A stretch of 64,000 nt of DNA from Pedobacter sp. Leaf216 (GCF_001421515.1 NZ_LMKM01000012.1:304335-368334); one strand, 5' to 3'; numbered from the stretch's first letter, positions 47,114-56,433 are shown. The notes: generated by a model from the letters alone, not told the origin. A program made the numbers and translations.

Positions 47114-47809
47114 ATGCCTAAAAAGATTCTCCGCTATACCCGCAATTCGCTTTTTATACTGATAGGTTTTATCCTGTTTTACTTTCTCTGCGCCTTTTGT
47201 TTCTCCCGGATAACCATCAATAAAAACCCGGCAAACAAAAAGGAAATTGCCATTTATATCATGACGAATGGTGTACATACAGATATCATCGTTCCGGCAG
47301 TTACCCAAGAAATTAACTGGACAAAAGAAATCAGTTATAAGAATACGCTGGAAGCCGATAGCACGTACCAATACCTGGCTATGGGTTGGGGAGATAAAAA
47401 ATTCTACCTCGAAACACCCGAGTTTTCGGATCTAAAACTCAGTAATGGGCTTAGGGCTATTTCTGGCTTAAGCACTTCTGCAATGCACACTACTTATTAC
47501 CAAAATGTACAGATAGATGTGAACTGTAGAAAAATCCTAATCAGCAAAGCGCAATACAAACAGCTCATTAATTACATCTTAGCGAGTTTTAAAAAAAATG
47601 ACGCTGGGCATTTAATCAATGTCAAATCAAACATCCATTACGATATCGGTGATGCTTTTTATGAAGCAAAAGGAAGTTATAGCATTTTTAAAACCTGTAA
47701 TACCTGGGCAAATGCAGCATTAAAATCATGCGGACAAAAAAGTTGCCTGTGGACCATTTTTGACACCGGTATTTTTCTGAAATACAATGATAAAGATTAC
47801 GTAAAATAG
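47114..47809 (+). CDS. DUF2459/TIGR02117-like membrane-anchored protein
   Basis: A 231-residue protein with an N-terminal membrane segment (about 12-31). It has the family signature MTNGVHTDIIVPA, AMGWGDKKFYLETPE, SAMHTTYY, and FKTCNTWANAALKSCG near the end. The conserved Cys, His and Asp residues suggest a papain-like (NlpC/P60-related) fold. No function is proven for the family. The catalytic role is inferred. Confidence 0.82.
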   Translation: MPKKILRYTRNSLFILIGFILFYFLCAFCFSRITINKNPANKKEIAIYIMTNGVHTDIIVPAVTQEINWTKEISYKNTLEADSTYQYLAMGWGDKKFYLETPEFSDLKLSNGLRAISGLSTSAMHTTYYQNVQIDVNCRKILISKAQYKQLINYILASFKKNDAGHLINVKSNIHYDIGDAFYEAKGSYSIFKTCNTWANAALKSCGQKSCLWTIFDTGIFLKYNDKDYVK

Positions 47810-47923
47810 TTACACAGCATACTTTACACCTTTAAACAATTAGCCGTACAACTTTTAATAAGGTATTAACCAGATAGCTTAAAGCATTAATTTTATTCCT
47901 AAAAGAAGTATAATTTTAACGCC

Positions 47924-49360
47924 ATGCTGTTTAACTCCTTTAGCTTTGCGGTTTTCTTACCAATTATTTTTGTGCTGTACTGGGCATTAGGAAAAGAACG
48001 CTTAAAAGCCCAGAACCTATTATTGTTGGCTGCAAGCTATTTCTTTTATACCTGCTGGGATTGGCGTTTCCTATTTCTGCTCATCTTCTCTACCCTATTG
48101 GATTATTTTACAGGTTTAAAGATGGCCGAAAGCAAAAATAGCAAGTCTAAAAAATTTTGGTTCTGGTTAAGCATCTCGATTAATCTGGGTTTTTTGGGTG
48201 TGTTTAAGTATTATAATTTCTTTGCAGATTCTTTTGCCGAAGCCATTGCCAATTTTGGCCTTCAGGTAAACCCATGGACGCTAAAAGTGATTTTGCCAGT
48301 CGGGATTTCTTTTTATACTTTTCATGGTTTATCTTACGTTATCGACATTTACAAAAACCGGATAACCGCAGAGAAAAACTTTGTTGATTATTCATTATTT
48401 GTGAGTTTTTTCCCTTTACTGGTAGCCGGGCCAATTGAACGGGCAACACATTTGCTTCCTCAAATAAAAAAGGAACGATCGTTTGATTACAGTAAAGCAA
48501 TTGACGGTTTAAGACAGATTTTATGGGGATTATTTAAAAAAATTGTGATTGCAGATCAATGTGCCAATTATGCAAATTTAATTTTCAACCATTCTGCAGA
48601 TTATTCAGGAAGTACATTATTGCTTGGTGCCATCTTTTTTGCCTTTCAGATTTATGGTGATTTTTCCGGTTATTCTGATATCGCCCTCGGTACAGCAAGG
48701 TTATTTGGGATAGAACTGCTGAGGAATTTTGCTTACCCTTATTTCTCCAGAGATATTGCCGAATTTTGGCGCAGGTGGCACATTTCACTATCTACATGGT
48801 TTAGAGATTATTTATATATCCCCCTGGGAGGAAGCAAAGGCGGCACCTGGATAAAAATACGGAACACTTTTATCATCTTTTTGGTAAGTGGTTTCTGGCA
48901 TGGTGCAAACTGGACATTCATAATCTGGGGACTGCTGAACGCACTCTACATTATGCCTTCGATTATTTTTAATACCAACCGATCAAACCTTGATACTGTT
49001 GCGCAAGGGCGGACGTTTCCAAGCTTAAAAGAATTTATTTCAATGATATTAACATTTGCGTTAACTGTTTTTGCCTGGATATTTTTCAGGGCAAATTCAG
49101 TTCAACATGCATTTAATATCCTATCATCAATTGGTTCCGAATCATTTTTCAGCCTTCCAGAAATACTGCCTGTTAAATTATTCCTTTTACTGGCCTTATT
49201 TATCCTGATAGAATGGAATGGCAGGATGGAACAATACGCCATATCAAAATTTGCTTTATCGTGGCCAAAACCGATAAGATGGGGCATTTATTATGGCTTT
49301 GTATTGGCGATTTTCTTTTTTGCCGGAGCAGAACAGCAATTTATTTACTTTCAATTTTAA
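47924..49360 (+). CDS. MBOAT O-acyltransferase (AlgI-like)
   Basis: A 478-residue multi-pass membrane O-acyltransferase. The active-site His is H326 in GFWHGANWTFIIWGLL. The AlgI-like signature includes DFSGYSDIALGTARLFGIEL, FWRRWHISLSTWFRDYLYIP and PVGISFYTFHGLSYVIDIY. It transfers acyl groups (usually acetyl) across the membrane to a polysaccharide or cell-wall polymer. The next gene starts 4 bp later and supplies an SGNH-type partner. Acceptor unknown. Confidence 0.93.
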   Translation: MLFNSFSFAVFLPIIFVLYWALGKERLKAQNLLLLAASYFFYTCWDWRFLFLLIFSTLLDYFTGLKMAESKNSKSKKFWFWLSISINLGFLGVFKYYNFFADSFAEAIANFGLQVNPWTLKVILPVGISFYTFHGLSYVIDIYKNRITAEKNFVDYSLFVSFFPLLVAGPIERATHLLPQIKKERSFDYSKAIDGLRQILWGLFKKIVIADQCANYANLIFNHSADYSGSTLLLGAIFFAFQIYGDFSGYSDIALGTARLFGIELLRNFAYPYFSRDIAEFWRRWHISLSTWFRDYLYIPLGGSKGGTWIKIRNTFIIFLVSGFWHGANWTFIIWGLLNALYIMPSIIFNTNRSNLDTVAQGRTFPSLKEFISMILTFALTVFAWIFFRANSVQHAFNILSSIGSESFFSLPEILPVKLFLLLALFILIEWNGRMEQYAISKFALSWPKPIRWGIYYGFVLAIFFFAGAEQQFIYFQF

Positions 49361-49364
49361 CGTT

Positions 49365-50273
49365 ATGAAAAAATTGATTAAATATATAAGCGTTTTCCTC
49401 CTTCCGATCATTTTAATGGGTTTTATTTTTGAACTACTGATCAGAAGAATTCCAAACGATTATGAATACAAAAAAAATTACCTCGATCACCATGCGGAGG
49501 AAGTAAATACCTTATTTCTGGGCAGTTCTCATGTTTATTATGGTATTGATCCTAAATATATCAAATCGAGTTTCAACGCGAGTTATATTTCACAGTCATT
49601 CGATTACGACCTCGAAATATTAAGGAAATATGAGCATAAGTGGAAAAGCTTGAAATATATTGTTATTCCGGTGGATTATTTTTCATTTTACGGCCGTTTA
49701 GAAAACAGCCCGGAAGCCTGGCGGGCAAAAAATTACCGCATTTATTACGATATCAACACCGATCATAAGATTTTCAATGGTACAGAAATGCTAAGCAACA
49801 AACTCGGCGTTAATCTAACTCATCTTTACAGTTATTACCTCAAAGGTGAAAATGATATCAGTTGCAGTAATTTAGGCTGGGGATGGAGCTATAAGGCAGT
49901 AAAACATAAAAATCTAATTAAAAGCGGTACAGCAGCAGCAGCAAGGCATACAGCAAAAAATAACCTTCAATATGCTGCCAACCTACATTTATTGGATGAA
50001 ATAATTGCATTTGGTGAGCAAAAACACATCAAAATTTTATTATTTACAAGTCCGGCGTATAAATCTTATGTATCACATTTGAGTAAACAGCAATTAAATG
50101 CCACACTTTCTACCATCAAAAAATTAAACAGTGCGCATCAAACCATCAAATACTATAACCTATTGCAAGATAGCACGTTCCAGGCACAAGATTTTTACGA
50201 TGGAGATCATTTGAATGAAATCGGCGCAAAAAAGCTGAGTTTAAAAATGAATGTTCTTTTGGGGAAAATCTAA
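49365..50273 (+). CDS. SGNH-type partner of MBOAT acyltransferase
   Basis: A 302-residue membrane-anchored protein starting MKKLIKYISVFLLPIILMGF (single N-terminal helix). The first SGNH block is LFLGSSHVYYGIDP and the last is FYDGDHLNEIGAKKL, giving the Ser and Asp-x-x-His expected in AlgX/DltD/PatB-like partners. It probably accepts acyl groups from the MBOAT protein and passes them to a glycan. The ATG at 49365 is chosen because the upstream region belongs to the MBOAT gene. Confidence 0.82.
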   Translation: MKKLIKYISVFLLPIILMGFIFELLIRRIPNDYEYKKNYLDHHAEEVNTLFLGSSHVYYGIDPKYIKSSFNASYISQSFDYDLEILRKYEHKWKSLKYIVIPVDYFSFYGRLENSPEAWRAKNYRIYYDINTDHKIFNGTEMLSNKLGVNLTHLYSYYLKGENDISCSNLGWGWSYKAVKHKNLIKSGTAAAARHTAKNNLQYAANLHLLDEIIAFGEQKHIKILLFTSPAYKSYVSHLSKQQLNATLSTIKKLNSAHQTIKYYNLLQDSTFQAQDFYDGDHLNEIGAKKLSLKMNVLLGKI

Positions 50274-50280
50274 ATTATTA

Positions 50281-51099
50281 TTAAACCTCAAAGGCCCAAT
50301 CTAAAAAAGCAGGCATTACGCTTTCCCAGGTAGGAACATCGTGTTTACCTCCCACTTTTTCATAATAAAAAACATTTTCAGGTCTTTTATAACCTTTATT
50401 TAAAAGTATTTTAACAATATCTATAGTATCATCGATCGAATCGATAATCATATTTTTATTTCTGTCTGCCTTTTCATCCTCAGTACCTGTCATTAACCAG
50501 AATTTCATATCGGGTTTGGTAGATGAACTTTCTAGCTTGGCATGCATAATCCGATCGGCATCGGTATAACCTTCCGCAAGGTCTTTTTTCCTCCACCAAA
50601 ATGCACCCGAAAAAACACCAACGGCATCAAAAGCAACAGGATTGTTCAACGCTATATCAAAAGCCGATAAACCACCTAAAGAAAATCCCGCAAAACCCGT
50701 TTTACCGGTAATTGGCATGGCAATTTTCTTTTTAACAAAAGGTAAAAGTTCTTTAATTACGAAATCGCTATATAAACCGGCTTTGGCACCACGGCCTTTA
50801 AAATCAGGCATACCTGCCACACCATACTCCATTACACGATCTTCTGATGCATTAATGGCTACAACAATTAATCTGTGGTTTCTTTTACCATGGTGGGCAT
50901 CTTCTAAAATTCGCCTAAAATCCATTTTGGCCACATCCTGTCCATCATTCAATAAAAGGAGCTCTATTTTCTCATTCCCTAAAATACCTTCAGGTGTGTA
51001 AATATCTATTTCTACCTCGTGCTTTAAATAAGCAGATGGAATTTTAAAATTGCTTTTATTAACCTTTACCGATAAAATTGTTGTGTACATCATATTCAA
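50281..51099 (-). CDS. Enterochelin-esterase-like alpha/beta hydrolase
   Basis: A 272-residue alpha/beta hydrolase. Catalytic triad candidates: Ser in GFAGFSLGGLSAF, Asp/Glu in GTEDEKAD and His in VGGKHDVPTW. Its beta-rich start and IEVDIYTPEG-like segment fit the Fes/COG2382-type esterase group. No signal peptide. It is divergent from the second esterase and could belong to the ligase cluster. Codons 1, 3 and 4 are all possible starts. Confidence 0.85.
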   Translation of the reverse strand: MNMMYTTILSVKVNKSNFKIPSAYLKHEVEIDIYTPEGILGNEKIELLLLNDGQDVAKMDFRRILEDAHHGKRNHRLIVVAINASEDRVMEYGVAGMPDFKGRGAKAGLYSDFVIKELLPFVKKKIAMPITGKTGFAGFSLGGLSAFDIALNNPVAFDAVGVFSGAFWWRKKDLAEGYTDADRIMHAKLESSSTKPDMKFWLMTGTEDEKADRNKNMIIDSIDDTIDIVKILLNKGYKRPENVFYYEKVGGKHDVPTWESVMPAFLDWAFEV

Positions 51100-51137
51100 A
51101 ATCCCCTATCACATGGCTATCGCCTCAGAATTCGGGG

Positions 51138-51145
51138 CAAAGGTA
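51138..51145 (-). promoter_or_regulatory. Candidate -7 promoter box for esterase gene
   Basis: TACCTTTG on the minus strand, 38 nt before the ATG at 51099, matches the TAnnTTTG consensus. No clear -33 element is seen. Confidence 0.45.
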
Positions 51146-51274
51146 CATATCTTGCTAAACTATTAATTATCATAGGTTAATTTTTACAATACAGTTTTAT
51201 TTGCTTCAATTTTAGCACTCAAACTGTTCGTTTTACAAATTTTAATTTATACCTTAAATCATTCAATTGTTATT

Positions 51275-51982
51275 ATGGTTAAAGAAGAACATAAGAAATG
51301 GTACAGCCCGAATTTAAGTGGCGAAATCGACATGCTCATCTTTGGTCACGGTGGTATCCCTATCCTACTGTTCCCGACAAGCATGGGTCGATATTTTGAA
51401 AATAAGGATTTCAAACTGATAGATTCTGTTGAGGGATTTATCAATGAAGGAAAGATTAAAATCTATTGCCCTGATGGCGTTGATAAGCTGAGCTGGTATA
51501 ATAAAAGTATTCATCCCGCAGATCGGGTAAAAAATCACATCTGGTACGACAAGTATTTACTGGAGGAAGTTGCACCATTGGCGCGGCAAGAAACCGGGCA
51601 TAGCAAAATTATTACCGCTGGCTGTAGTTTTGGAGGCTATCATGCAGCAAACTTTGCTTTTCGGCACCCATGGCTGGTGAGCCACATGTTTAGCATGAGT
51701 GGTGCCTTCGATATATCCGGTCAGTTAGATGGTTTTTACAACGATGACGTTTATTTTAACAATCCGGTTGATTACCTTTTAAACAACAGCAATCCGGAGT
51801 TGCACTACATGAAAATTGTTTTGGGCACAACTGATCGCGACATGTGTAAACCTGATAACGAACGTTTATCAGAAATCCTTCATAAAAAAGGTATAGACCA
51901 CTGGCTGGATATCCGCCAAAATGCCGATCACGACTGGCCAATCTGGAGAGAGATGTTTCCAAATTATATCGCACAGCTATAG
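51275..51982 (+). CDS. COG4947-type esterase
   Basis: A 235-residue cytoplasmic alpha/beta hydrolase. It starts EEHKKWYSPNLSGEIDMLIF; the nucleophile elbow is TAGCSFGGYHAA, and the His motif is NADHDWPIWREMFP. This pattern fits the COG4947-type esterase group. It is the first gene of the rightward cluster ahead of ATP-grasp, GCS2 and amidotransferase genes, 101 bp upstream, so it is probably part of that pathway. Confidence 0.85.
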   Translation: MVKEEHKKWYSPNLSGEIDMLIFGHGGIPILLFPTSMGRYFENKDFKLIDSVEGFINEGKIKIYCPDGVDKLSWYNKSIHPADRVKNHIWYDKYLLEEVAPLARQETGHSKIITAGCSFGGYHAANFAFRHPWLVSHMFSMSGAFDISGQLDGFYNDDVYFNNPVDYLLNNSNPELHYMKIVLGTTDRDMCKPDNERLSEILHKKGIDHWLDIRQNADHDWPIWREMFPNYIAQL

Positions 51983-52083
51983 GATGAGTACTGAGCCGTG
52001 AATTTGAAGTTTTGAGTTGATGACTATAATAATCAAACAATTAACCGATTAACCAGTTAAAGAATTAAACTTAATACTTACCA

Positions 52084-53139
52084 ATGAAGAAAATAGGGAT
52101 TTTATTCGGACAGGAGCGTTCTTTTCCTGAAGCCGTAATCGAAAGGATTAACCAAAAAGCAGAAAAAGGCATTACCGCCGAAGCTGTTAAAATCGACAAA
52201 ATATTTCAGAACGCACCATTGGGTTATTCGGTAATTATCGACCGCATTTCACAAGATGTGCCTTTTTACCGTGCATCGTTAAAAAATGCGGCAATTACTG
52301 GTACCGCAGTGATCAATAATCCATTTTGGTGGAGTGCAGATGAGAAATTTTTTAATAATGCACTTGCAGAGCAAATTGGCGTACCCGTACCCAAAACAGC
52401 TTTAATTCCATCTAGAGAACATCCTACAGGAACAACTGGTGAAAGTTTTTCTAATTTAACCATGCCCTTAGATTGGGATGCCATTTTTGAATACACCGGT
52501 TTTCCGGCTTATATGAAACCTTATGATGGCGGTGGCTGGAGAGATGTTTATAAATTGCATGATAAGGAAGACTTTTTCGACAAACATAGCGGCACGCAAC
52601 AACTCGTGATGCTTTTGCAGGAAGAAATTATTTTCGAAGAATATTTCAGGTGTTATTGCATTGGCGGTAAACACGTTCGTATTATGCAGTACGATCCGCG
52701 TAATCCACACCATTTGCGTTATGCCACCGAAGGCAAATCGCCGGATCCGAAACTGCTCAAAACCGTTGAGGAATATACATTGAAACTATGCAGATATTTA
52801 GGTTACGACTTTAATACCGTAGAATTTGCCGTTCGTGATGGTGTGCCAATCGCAATTGATTTTTGTAACCCCGCTCCCGATGCTGATATTAAAAGTGTTG
52901 GACAAGAAAATTTCGACTGGGTAGTAGAAACTACTGCTAATTATGCCATAGAAAGGGCTAAAGCCCAAAAAGACGGTCAGGATAATTTAACTTGGGGCGA
53001 ATACATTAAATCTTCAGTTGGCGGCACGCCCTTAATAACCAAAACAGCACCGAAAGCAGCTAAAACCGCGGTTCCAAAAAAAGCCGCAGCAACCGAAAAA
53101 ACACCAGCAAAACCTAAAAAAGCTGCAGCAAAAAAATAA
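52084..53139 (+). CDS. ATP-grasp ligase with lysine/alanine tail
   Basis: A 351-residue ATP-grasp enzyme. ATP-binding pieces are FPAYMKPYDGGGWRDVYKL and the acidic LLQEEIIFEEYFRCY. Late metal residues are in VEFAVRDGVPIAIDFCNPAP, giving Asp and Asn of the usual E/D-x-x-N site. It should activate a carboxylate as an acyl phosphate and join it to an amine. The C-terminal 33 residues (319-351) are Lys/Ala/Pro-rich and histone H1-like, which is unusual. The GCS2 gene follows after 29 bp. Confidence 0.88.
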   Translation: MKKIGILFGQERSFPEAVIERINQKAEKGITAEAVKIDKIFQNAPLGYSVIIDRISQDVPFYRASLKNAAITGTAVINNPFWWSADEKFFNNALAEQIGVPVPKTALIPSREHPTGTTGESFSNLTMPLDWDAIFEYTGFPAYMKPYDGGGWRDVYKLHDKEDFFDKHSGTQQLVMLLQEEIIFEEYFRCYCIGGKHVRIMQYDPRNPHHLRYATEGKSPDPKLLKTVEEYTLKLCRYLGYDFNTVEFAVRDGVPIAIDFCNPAPDADIKSVGQENFDWVVETTANYAIERAKAQKDGQDNLTWGEYIKSSVGGTPLITKTAPKAAKTAVPKKAAATEKTPAKPKKAAAKK

Positions 53140-53168
53140 TTGGGATTCATATTTTAATCAAAATTAGG

Positions 53169-54269
53169 ATGAACGAGTTTACGCTGGGCATAGAAGAAGA
53201 GTATATGGTGATTGATCCCGTTACCAGAGAGCTTACTTCTCACGACCAAAAAATTGTAGAGGCCGCACAAAAAATACATAAAGACCAGGTTAAAGCAGAA
53301 ATGCACCAGGCCGTTGTGGAAGTGGGTACCGGAATCTGCAAAAATACAACCGAGGCACGTAAAGAAATTTCGCAGCTGCGTTATACCGTATCGCAGCTTG
53401 CCGGCGAGCAGGGTTTAAGAATTGGTGCATCTGGTACTCACCCATTTTCGCATTGGGAGAAGCAATTGATTACAGAACATCCGCGTTACAATGAAATTGT
53501 GAACGAGTTGCAGGAAGCTGCCCGTTCTAACCTAATTTTTGGTTTGCATGTACATGTAGGCTTTCAATCGCGCGAGTTGGCCATTCATATCGCCAACCAG
53601 GTGAGGTATTTTTTACCCCACGTTTTTGCCTTATCAACCAATTCTCCATTTTGGGAATCAAGAAACACAGGTTACAAATCGTTTAGAACTAAAATTTTTG
53701 ATAAATTTCCACGTACAGGTATTCCAGATATTTTCAATAGCATAGAAGACTACGATAATTATGTAAAACTGCTCATCAAAACCAATTGCATGGATAATGC
53801 AAAAAAAATCTGGTGGGATATCCGCGTACATCCATTTTTTGATACTGTTGAATTCCGCATTTGCGATTGCCCAATGTTGATTGATGAAACAATGGCTTTT
53901 ACAGCCTTATTTCAGGCACTTTGCGCCAAATTATATAAACTGCGCTTACAGAATATGGAATTTATCAGTTACTCCAGAGCATTGATAAACGAAAATAAAT
54001 GGCGTGCTGCCCGCTATGGGATTGATGGAAACCTAATCGATTTTGGTAAGGAAATGGAAGTAAACTGCCGCAACCTTGTGCTGGAATTATTGGATTTTGT
54101 GGATGATGTAGTAGATGATTTAGGTTGCAGGGAAGACATTAATTATGTGCACAAAATTTTAGAGCATGGTACAGGGGCCGACAGACAGTTGGCGGTTTAC
54201 CAACAAACTGGTAACTTTGAGGCAGTGGTAGATTACATTACTACTCAAACACTTATAGGCGCAAAGTAA
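53169..54269 (+). CDS. GCS2-type carboxylate-amine ligase (YbdK-like)
   Basis: A 366-residue ligase of the glutamate-cysteine ligase type 2 family. Signature: EFTLGIEEEYMVIDP, EMHQAVVEVGTGIC, FGLHVHVGFQSRE and RICDCPMLIDET. It should form an amide bond between a gamma- or alpha-carboxylate and an amine, using ATP. Substrates are unknown; glutathione-type synthesis is possible but not shown. The context (ATP-grasp before, glutamine amidotransferase 7 bp after) suggests a small amide or peptide pathway. Confidence 0.93.
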   Translation: MNEFTLGIEEEYMVIDPVTRELTSHDQKIVEAAQKIHKDQVKAEMHQAVVEVGTGICKNTTEARKEISQLRYTVSQLAGEQGLRIGASGTHPFSHWEKQLITEHPRYNEIVNELQEAARSNLIFGLHVHVGFQSRELAIHIANQVRYFLPHVFALSTNSPFWESRNTGYKSFRTKIFDKFPRTGIPDIFNSIEDYDNYVKLLIKTNCMDNAKKIWWDIRVHPFFDTVEFRICDCPMLIDETMAFTALFQALCAKLYKLRLQNMEFISYSRALINENKWRAARYGIDGNLIDFGKEMEVNCRNLVLELLDFVDDVVDDLGCREDINYVHKILEHGTGADRQLAVYQQTGNFEAVVDYITTQTLIGAK

Positions 54270-54276
54270 TTTTATA

Positions 54277-55104
54277 ATGGATAAAAGTGGCTTAAAGGTA
54301 GCCGTTATCGACTTGAATAACGGTGCACCTAATCAGGGTATGCGAGGGATTCAGGAAATTTTATCCCGTTTCAAAAATGAAAATAATGTCAACCTAAGTT
54401 TCGATATTTTCGATTTAAGGCAGAAAGGCGAAATACCCAACATCGGGTATGATGCTTACATTTCTAGCGGTGGCCCTGGCAGTCCGATTGAAAGCAAAGG
54501 TGAAAAATGGGAAAATGATTTTTTTGATCTTTTAGATCAGATTGAAGCATATAATCAGCAGCATGAAGAAAGAAAAAAATACGCTTTCCTAATCTGTCAT
54601 TCCTTTCAACTGGCCTGTAGAAAATATGGATTAGGCAATGTAACTGAAAGGCGTTCTAACGCTTTTGGAATTTTCCCGATTACTTTAACTGAGGATGGGG
54701 AAAAAGACGAAATTTTTAATGGCATAACTAATCCTTTCTTCTCTGTTGATAGTAGAGATTGGCAAGTGATTGAGCCAGATTTTGACGCTTTTGAGAAAAA
54801 GGGCGCAAAATTATTAGCCATTGAAAAAGAACGGAAACATGTTGATTTAGAACGCTGTATGATGTCGATCCGCATTACTGACGAAATTATCGGCACACAG
54901 TTTCATCCCGAAGCTGATCCGGTAGGCATGAAAATGTATTTACTTCAAGAGGAAAAGAAGAAAGCAATTGTTGATATGCATGGCGAACAAAAATACCTTG
55001 ATATGTTAAACAGTTTAGACGATCCGGCAAGAATTGTGCTTACTCAAAGTGTTATTTTACCTAATTTCTTGCAAAAAGCAATTGGCAATTTGCAAGTGGT
55101 ATAA
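54277..55104 (+). CDS. Class I glutamine amidotransferase
   Basis: A 275-residue amidotransferase. The oxyanion loop is SSGGPGSPIES, the nucleophile Cys is in FLICHSFQLACRKYG, and the His-Glu pair is TQFHPEADPVGM. It has an extra C-terminal extension (about 230-275). It should provide ammonia from glutamine or hydrolyse a gamma-glutamyl bond. It starts 7 bp after the GCS2 gene, so the two form a transcript. Confidence 0.88.
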   Translation: MDKSGLKVAVIDLNNGAPNQGMRGIQEILSRFKNENNVNLSFDIFDLRQKGEIPNIGYDAYISSGGPGSPIESKGEKWENDFFDLLDQIEAYNQQHEERKKYAFLICHSFQLACRKYGLGNVTERRSNAFGIFPITLTEDGEKDEIFNGITNPFFSVDSRDWQVIEPDFDAFEKKGAKLLAIEKERKHVDLERCMMSIRITDEIIGTQFHPEADPVGMKMYLLQEEKKKAIVDMHGEQKYLDMLNSLDDPARIVLTQSVILPNFLQKAIGNLQVV

Positions 55105-55119
55105 GTCATTGCATTAAGT

Positions 55120-55212
55120 CGTCATTTCGACTGGCGCGTAGCGGAATGGAGAAATCTATAGAAATGCTAAAATATTAAGTTCAAAGATTTCTCCACTACG
55201 GTCGAAATGACG
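55120..55212. repeat. Palindromic repeat with perfect 12-bp ends
   Basis: CGTCATTTCGAC (55120-55131) and GTCGAAATGACG (55201-55212) are exact inverted ends, with inner AGAAATCT-type arms. It lies between the amidotransferase and second ATP-grasp genes. Confidence 0.9.
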
Positions 55213-55245
55213 ATATTTCTTAAGTATTGATTTAATACCCACCTT

Positions 55246-56433
55246 ATGATACCTGCTCAACGCCAAAAATACAATCAGCAATTTACAGAAGAGAAATACC
55301 AAACTTTTTTAACAGAATTGCAACATGGTTATGCCGAAATTCCGTTCAGGGTTGCAGAAACGCCTGTATTTTTTCCCAAAGTGCTAAAAGAAAAGTTAAT
55401 TGCAGCAGGAGAAGAAATCATAAATTTGATTAAACAGACCGATTTTAAAACGCTTACTCAACAGGCTATTCCATCAAATTGGAACGTGCCTAATGAAAAT
55501 GAACAACCACACTTTCTGACGTTTGATTTTGGCATTTGCAAAAATGATGAGGGAGAACTTACACCTATGCTCATTGAAATGCAGGGTTTTCCATCACTAT
55601 ATGGCTTTCAGCACCATTTGGCCAAAACCTTTCGCGCTAATTTTGAGATCGACGGCTCCTTGAACCATTTATTAAATGGTTTTAATGAAGAGCGATATAT
55701 TAATCTGCTAAGAGAAGTTATCATCGGCAATCATCAACCAAACGAAGTTGCCCTAATGGATTTAGATGCTCCAAATCAAAAAACAGCTATAGATTTCTTT
55801 GTTACCCAAAAATTGTTGGGCATTAAGATTTTAGGACTGGAAGACATCAGAAAGATAGGGAAGCAATTGTTTTATCAAGAAAACGGCCAACAGATTCAAT
55901 TAAAAAGAATTTATAACCGCTTAATTTTTGATGAAGTTGCAAACAATACCGAAATATTTAATAATAGTTTTGATCCCCGCGAAGAACTGGATATAGAATG
56001 GGTAACACACCCTAATTGGTTCTACCGGATCAGCAAATATACCATGCCATTTTTAAAAAGCGAATTTGTACCCGAAACACGTTTTTTAAATGACTTAAAT
56101 ACAATCCCAAAAGATTTAGAAAACTATGTTTTAAAGCCATTGTTCTCCTTTGCCGGTATGGGGGTAATTATTGATGTAACTGAAACAGACATTATCAATA
56201 TTAAAGATCCTGAAAACTGGATTTTGCAGAAAAAAGTAAATTACGAGCCAGCAGTACAGGCACCTGATGGTGGCGTAAAAGCTGAAATCAGGATGATGTA
56301 TTTATGGCCCGATGGTGGTGAACCCCAGCTTTGCATTAACTTGGCTAGGTTGAGCAAAGGCAAAATGATTGGCGTGCGCTACAATGCCGATTTCGATTGG
56401 GTTGGTGGTACGATAGGTTTTATGGAGGAATGA
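55246..56433 (+). CDS. ATP-grasp-like protein of unknown substrate
   Basis: A 395-residue protein with a weak ATP-grasp or glutathionylspermidine-synthetase-like pattern: LIEMQGFPSLYGFQHHLAKT near 107-126, NYVLKPLFSFAGMGVIID near 291-308, WILQKKVNYEPAVQAP, and KAEIRMMYLW. The KP and late acidic/Arg residues suggest nucleotide binding. It is in the same direction as the ligase cluster, after a repeat. It may be a second ligase of the pathway; the fold needs confirming. Confidence 0.7.
   Translation: MIPAQRQKYNQQFTEEKYQTFLTELQHGYAEIPFRVAETPVFFPKVLKEKLIAAGEEIINLIKQTDFKTLTQQAIPSNWNVPNENEQPHFLTFDFGICKNDEGELTPMLIEMQGFPSLYGFQHHLAKTFRANFEIDGSLNHLLNGFNEERYINLLREVIIGNHQPNEVALMDLDAPNQKTAIDFFVTQKLLGIKILGLEDIRKIGKQLFYQENGQQIQLKRIYNRLIFDEVANNTEIFNNSFDPREELDIEWVTHPNWFYRISKYTMPFLKSEFVPETRFLNDLNTIPKDLENYVLKPLFSFAGMGVIIDVTETDIINIKDPENWILQKKVNYEPAVQAPDGGVKAEIRMMYLWPDGGEPQLCINLARLSKGKMIGVRYNADFDWVGGTIGFMEE

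Noticed and set aside
54277..55104. Amidotransferase as guaA (GMP synthase)
   Set aside because: It has only the glutaminase-like domain and an unrelated C-terminal extension; GMP synthetase domains are absent.
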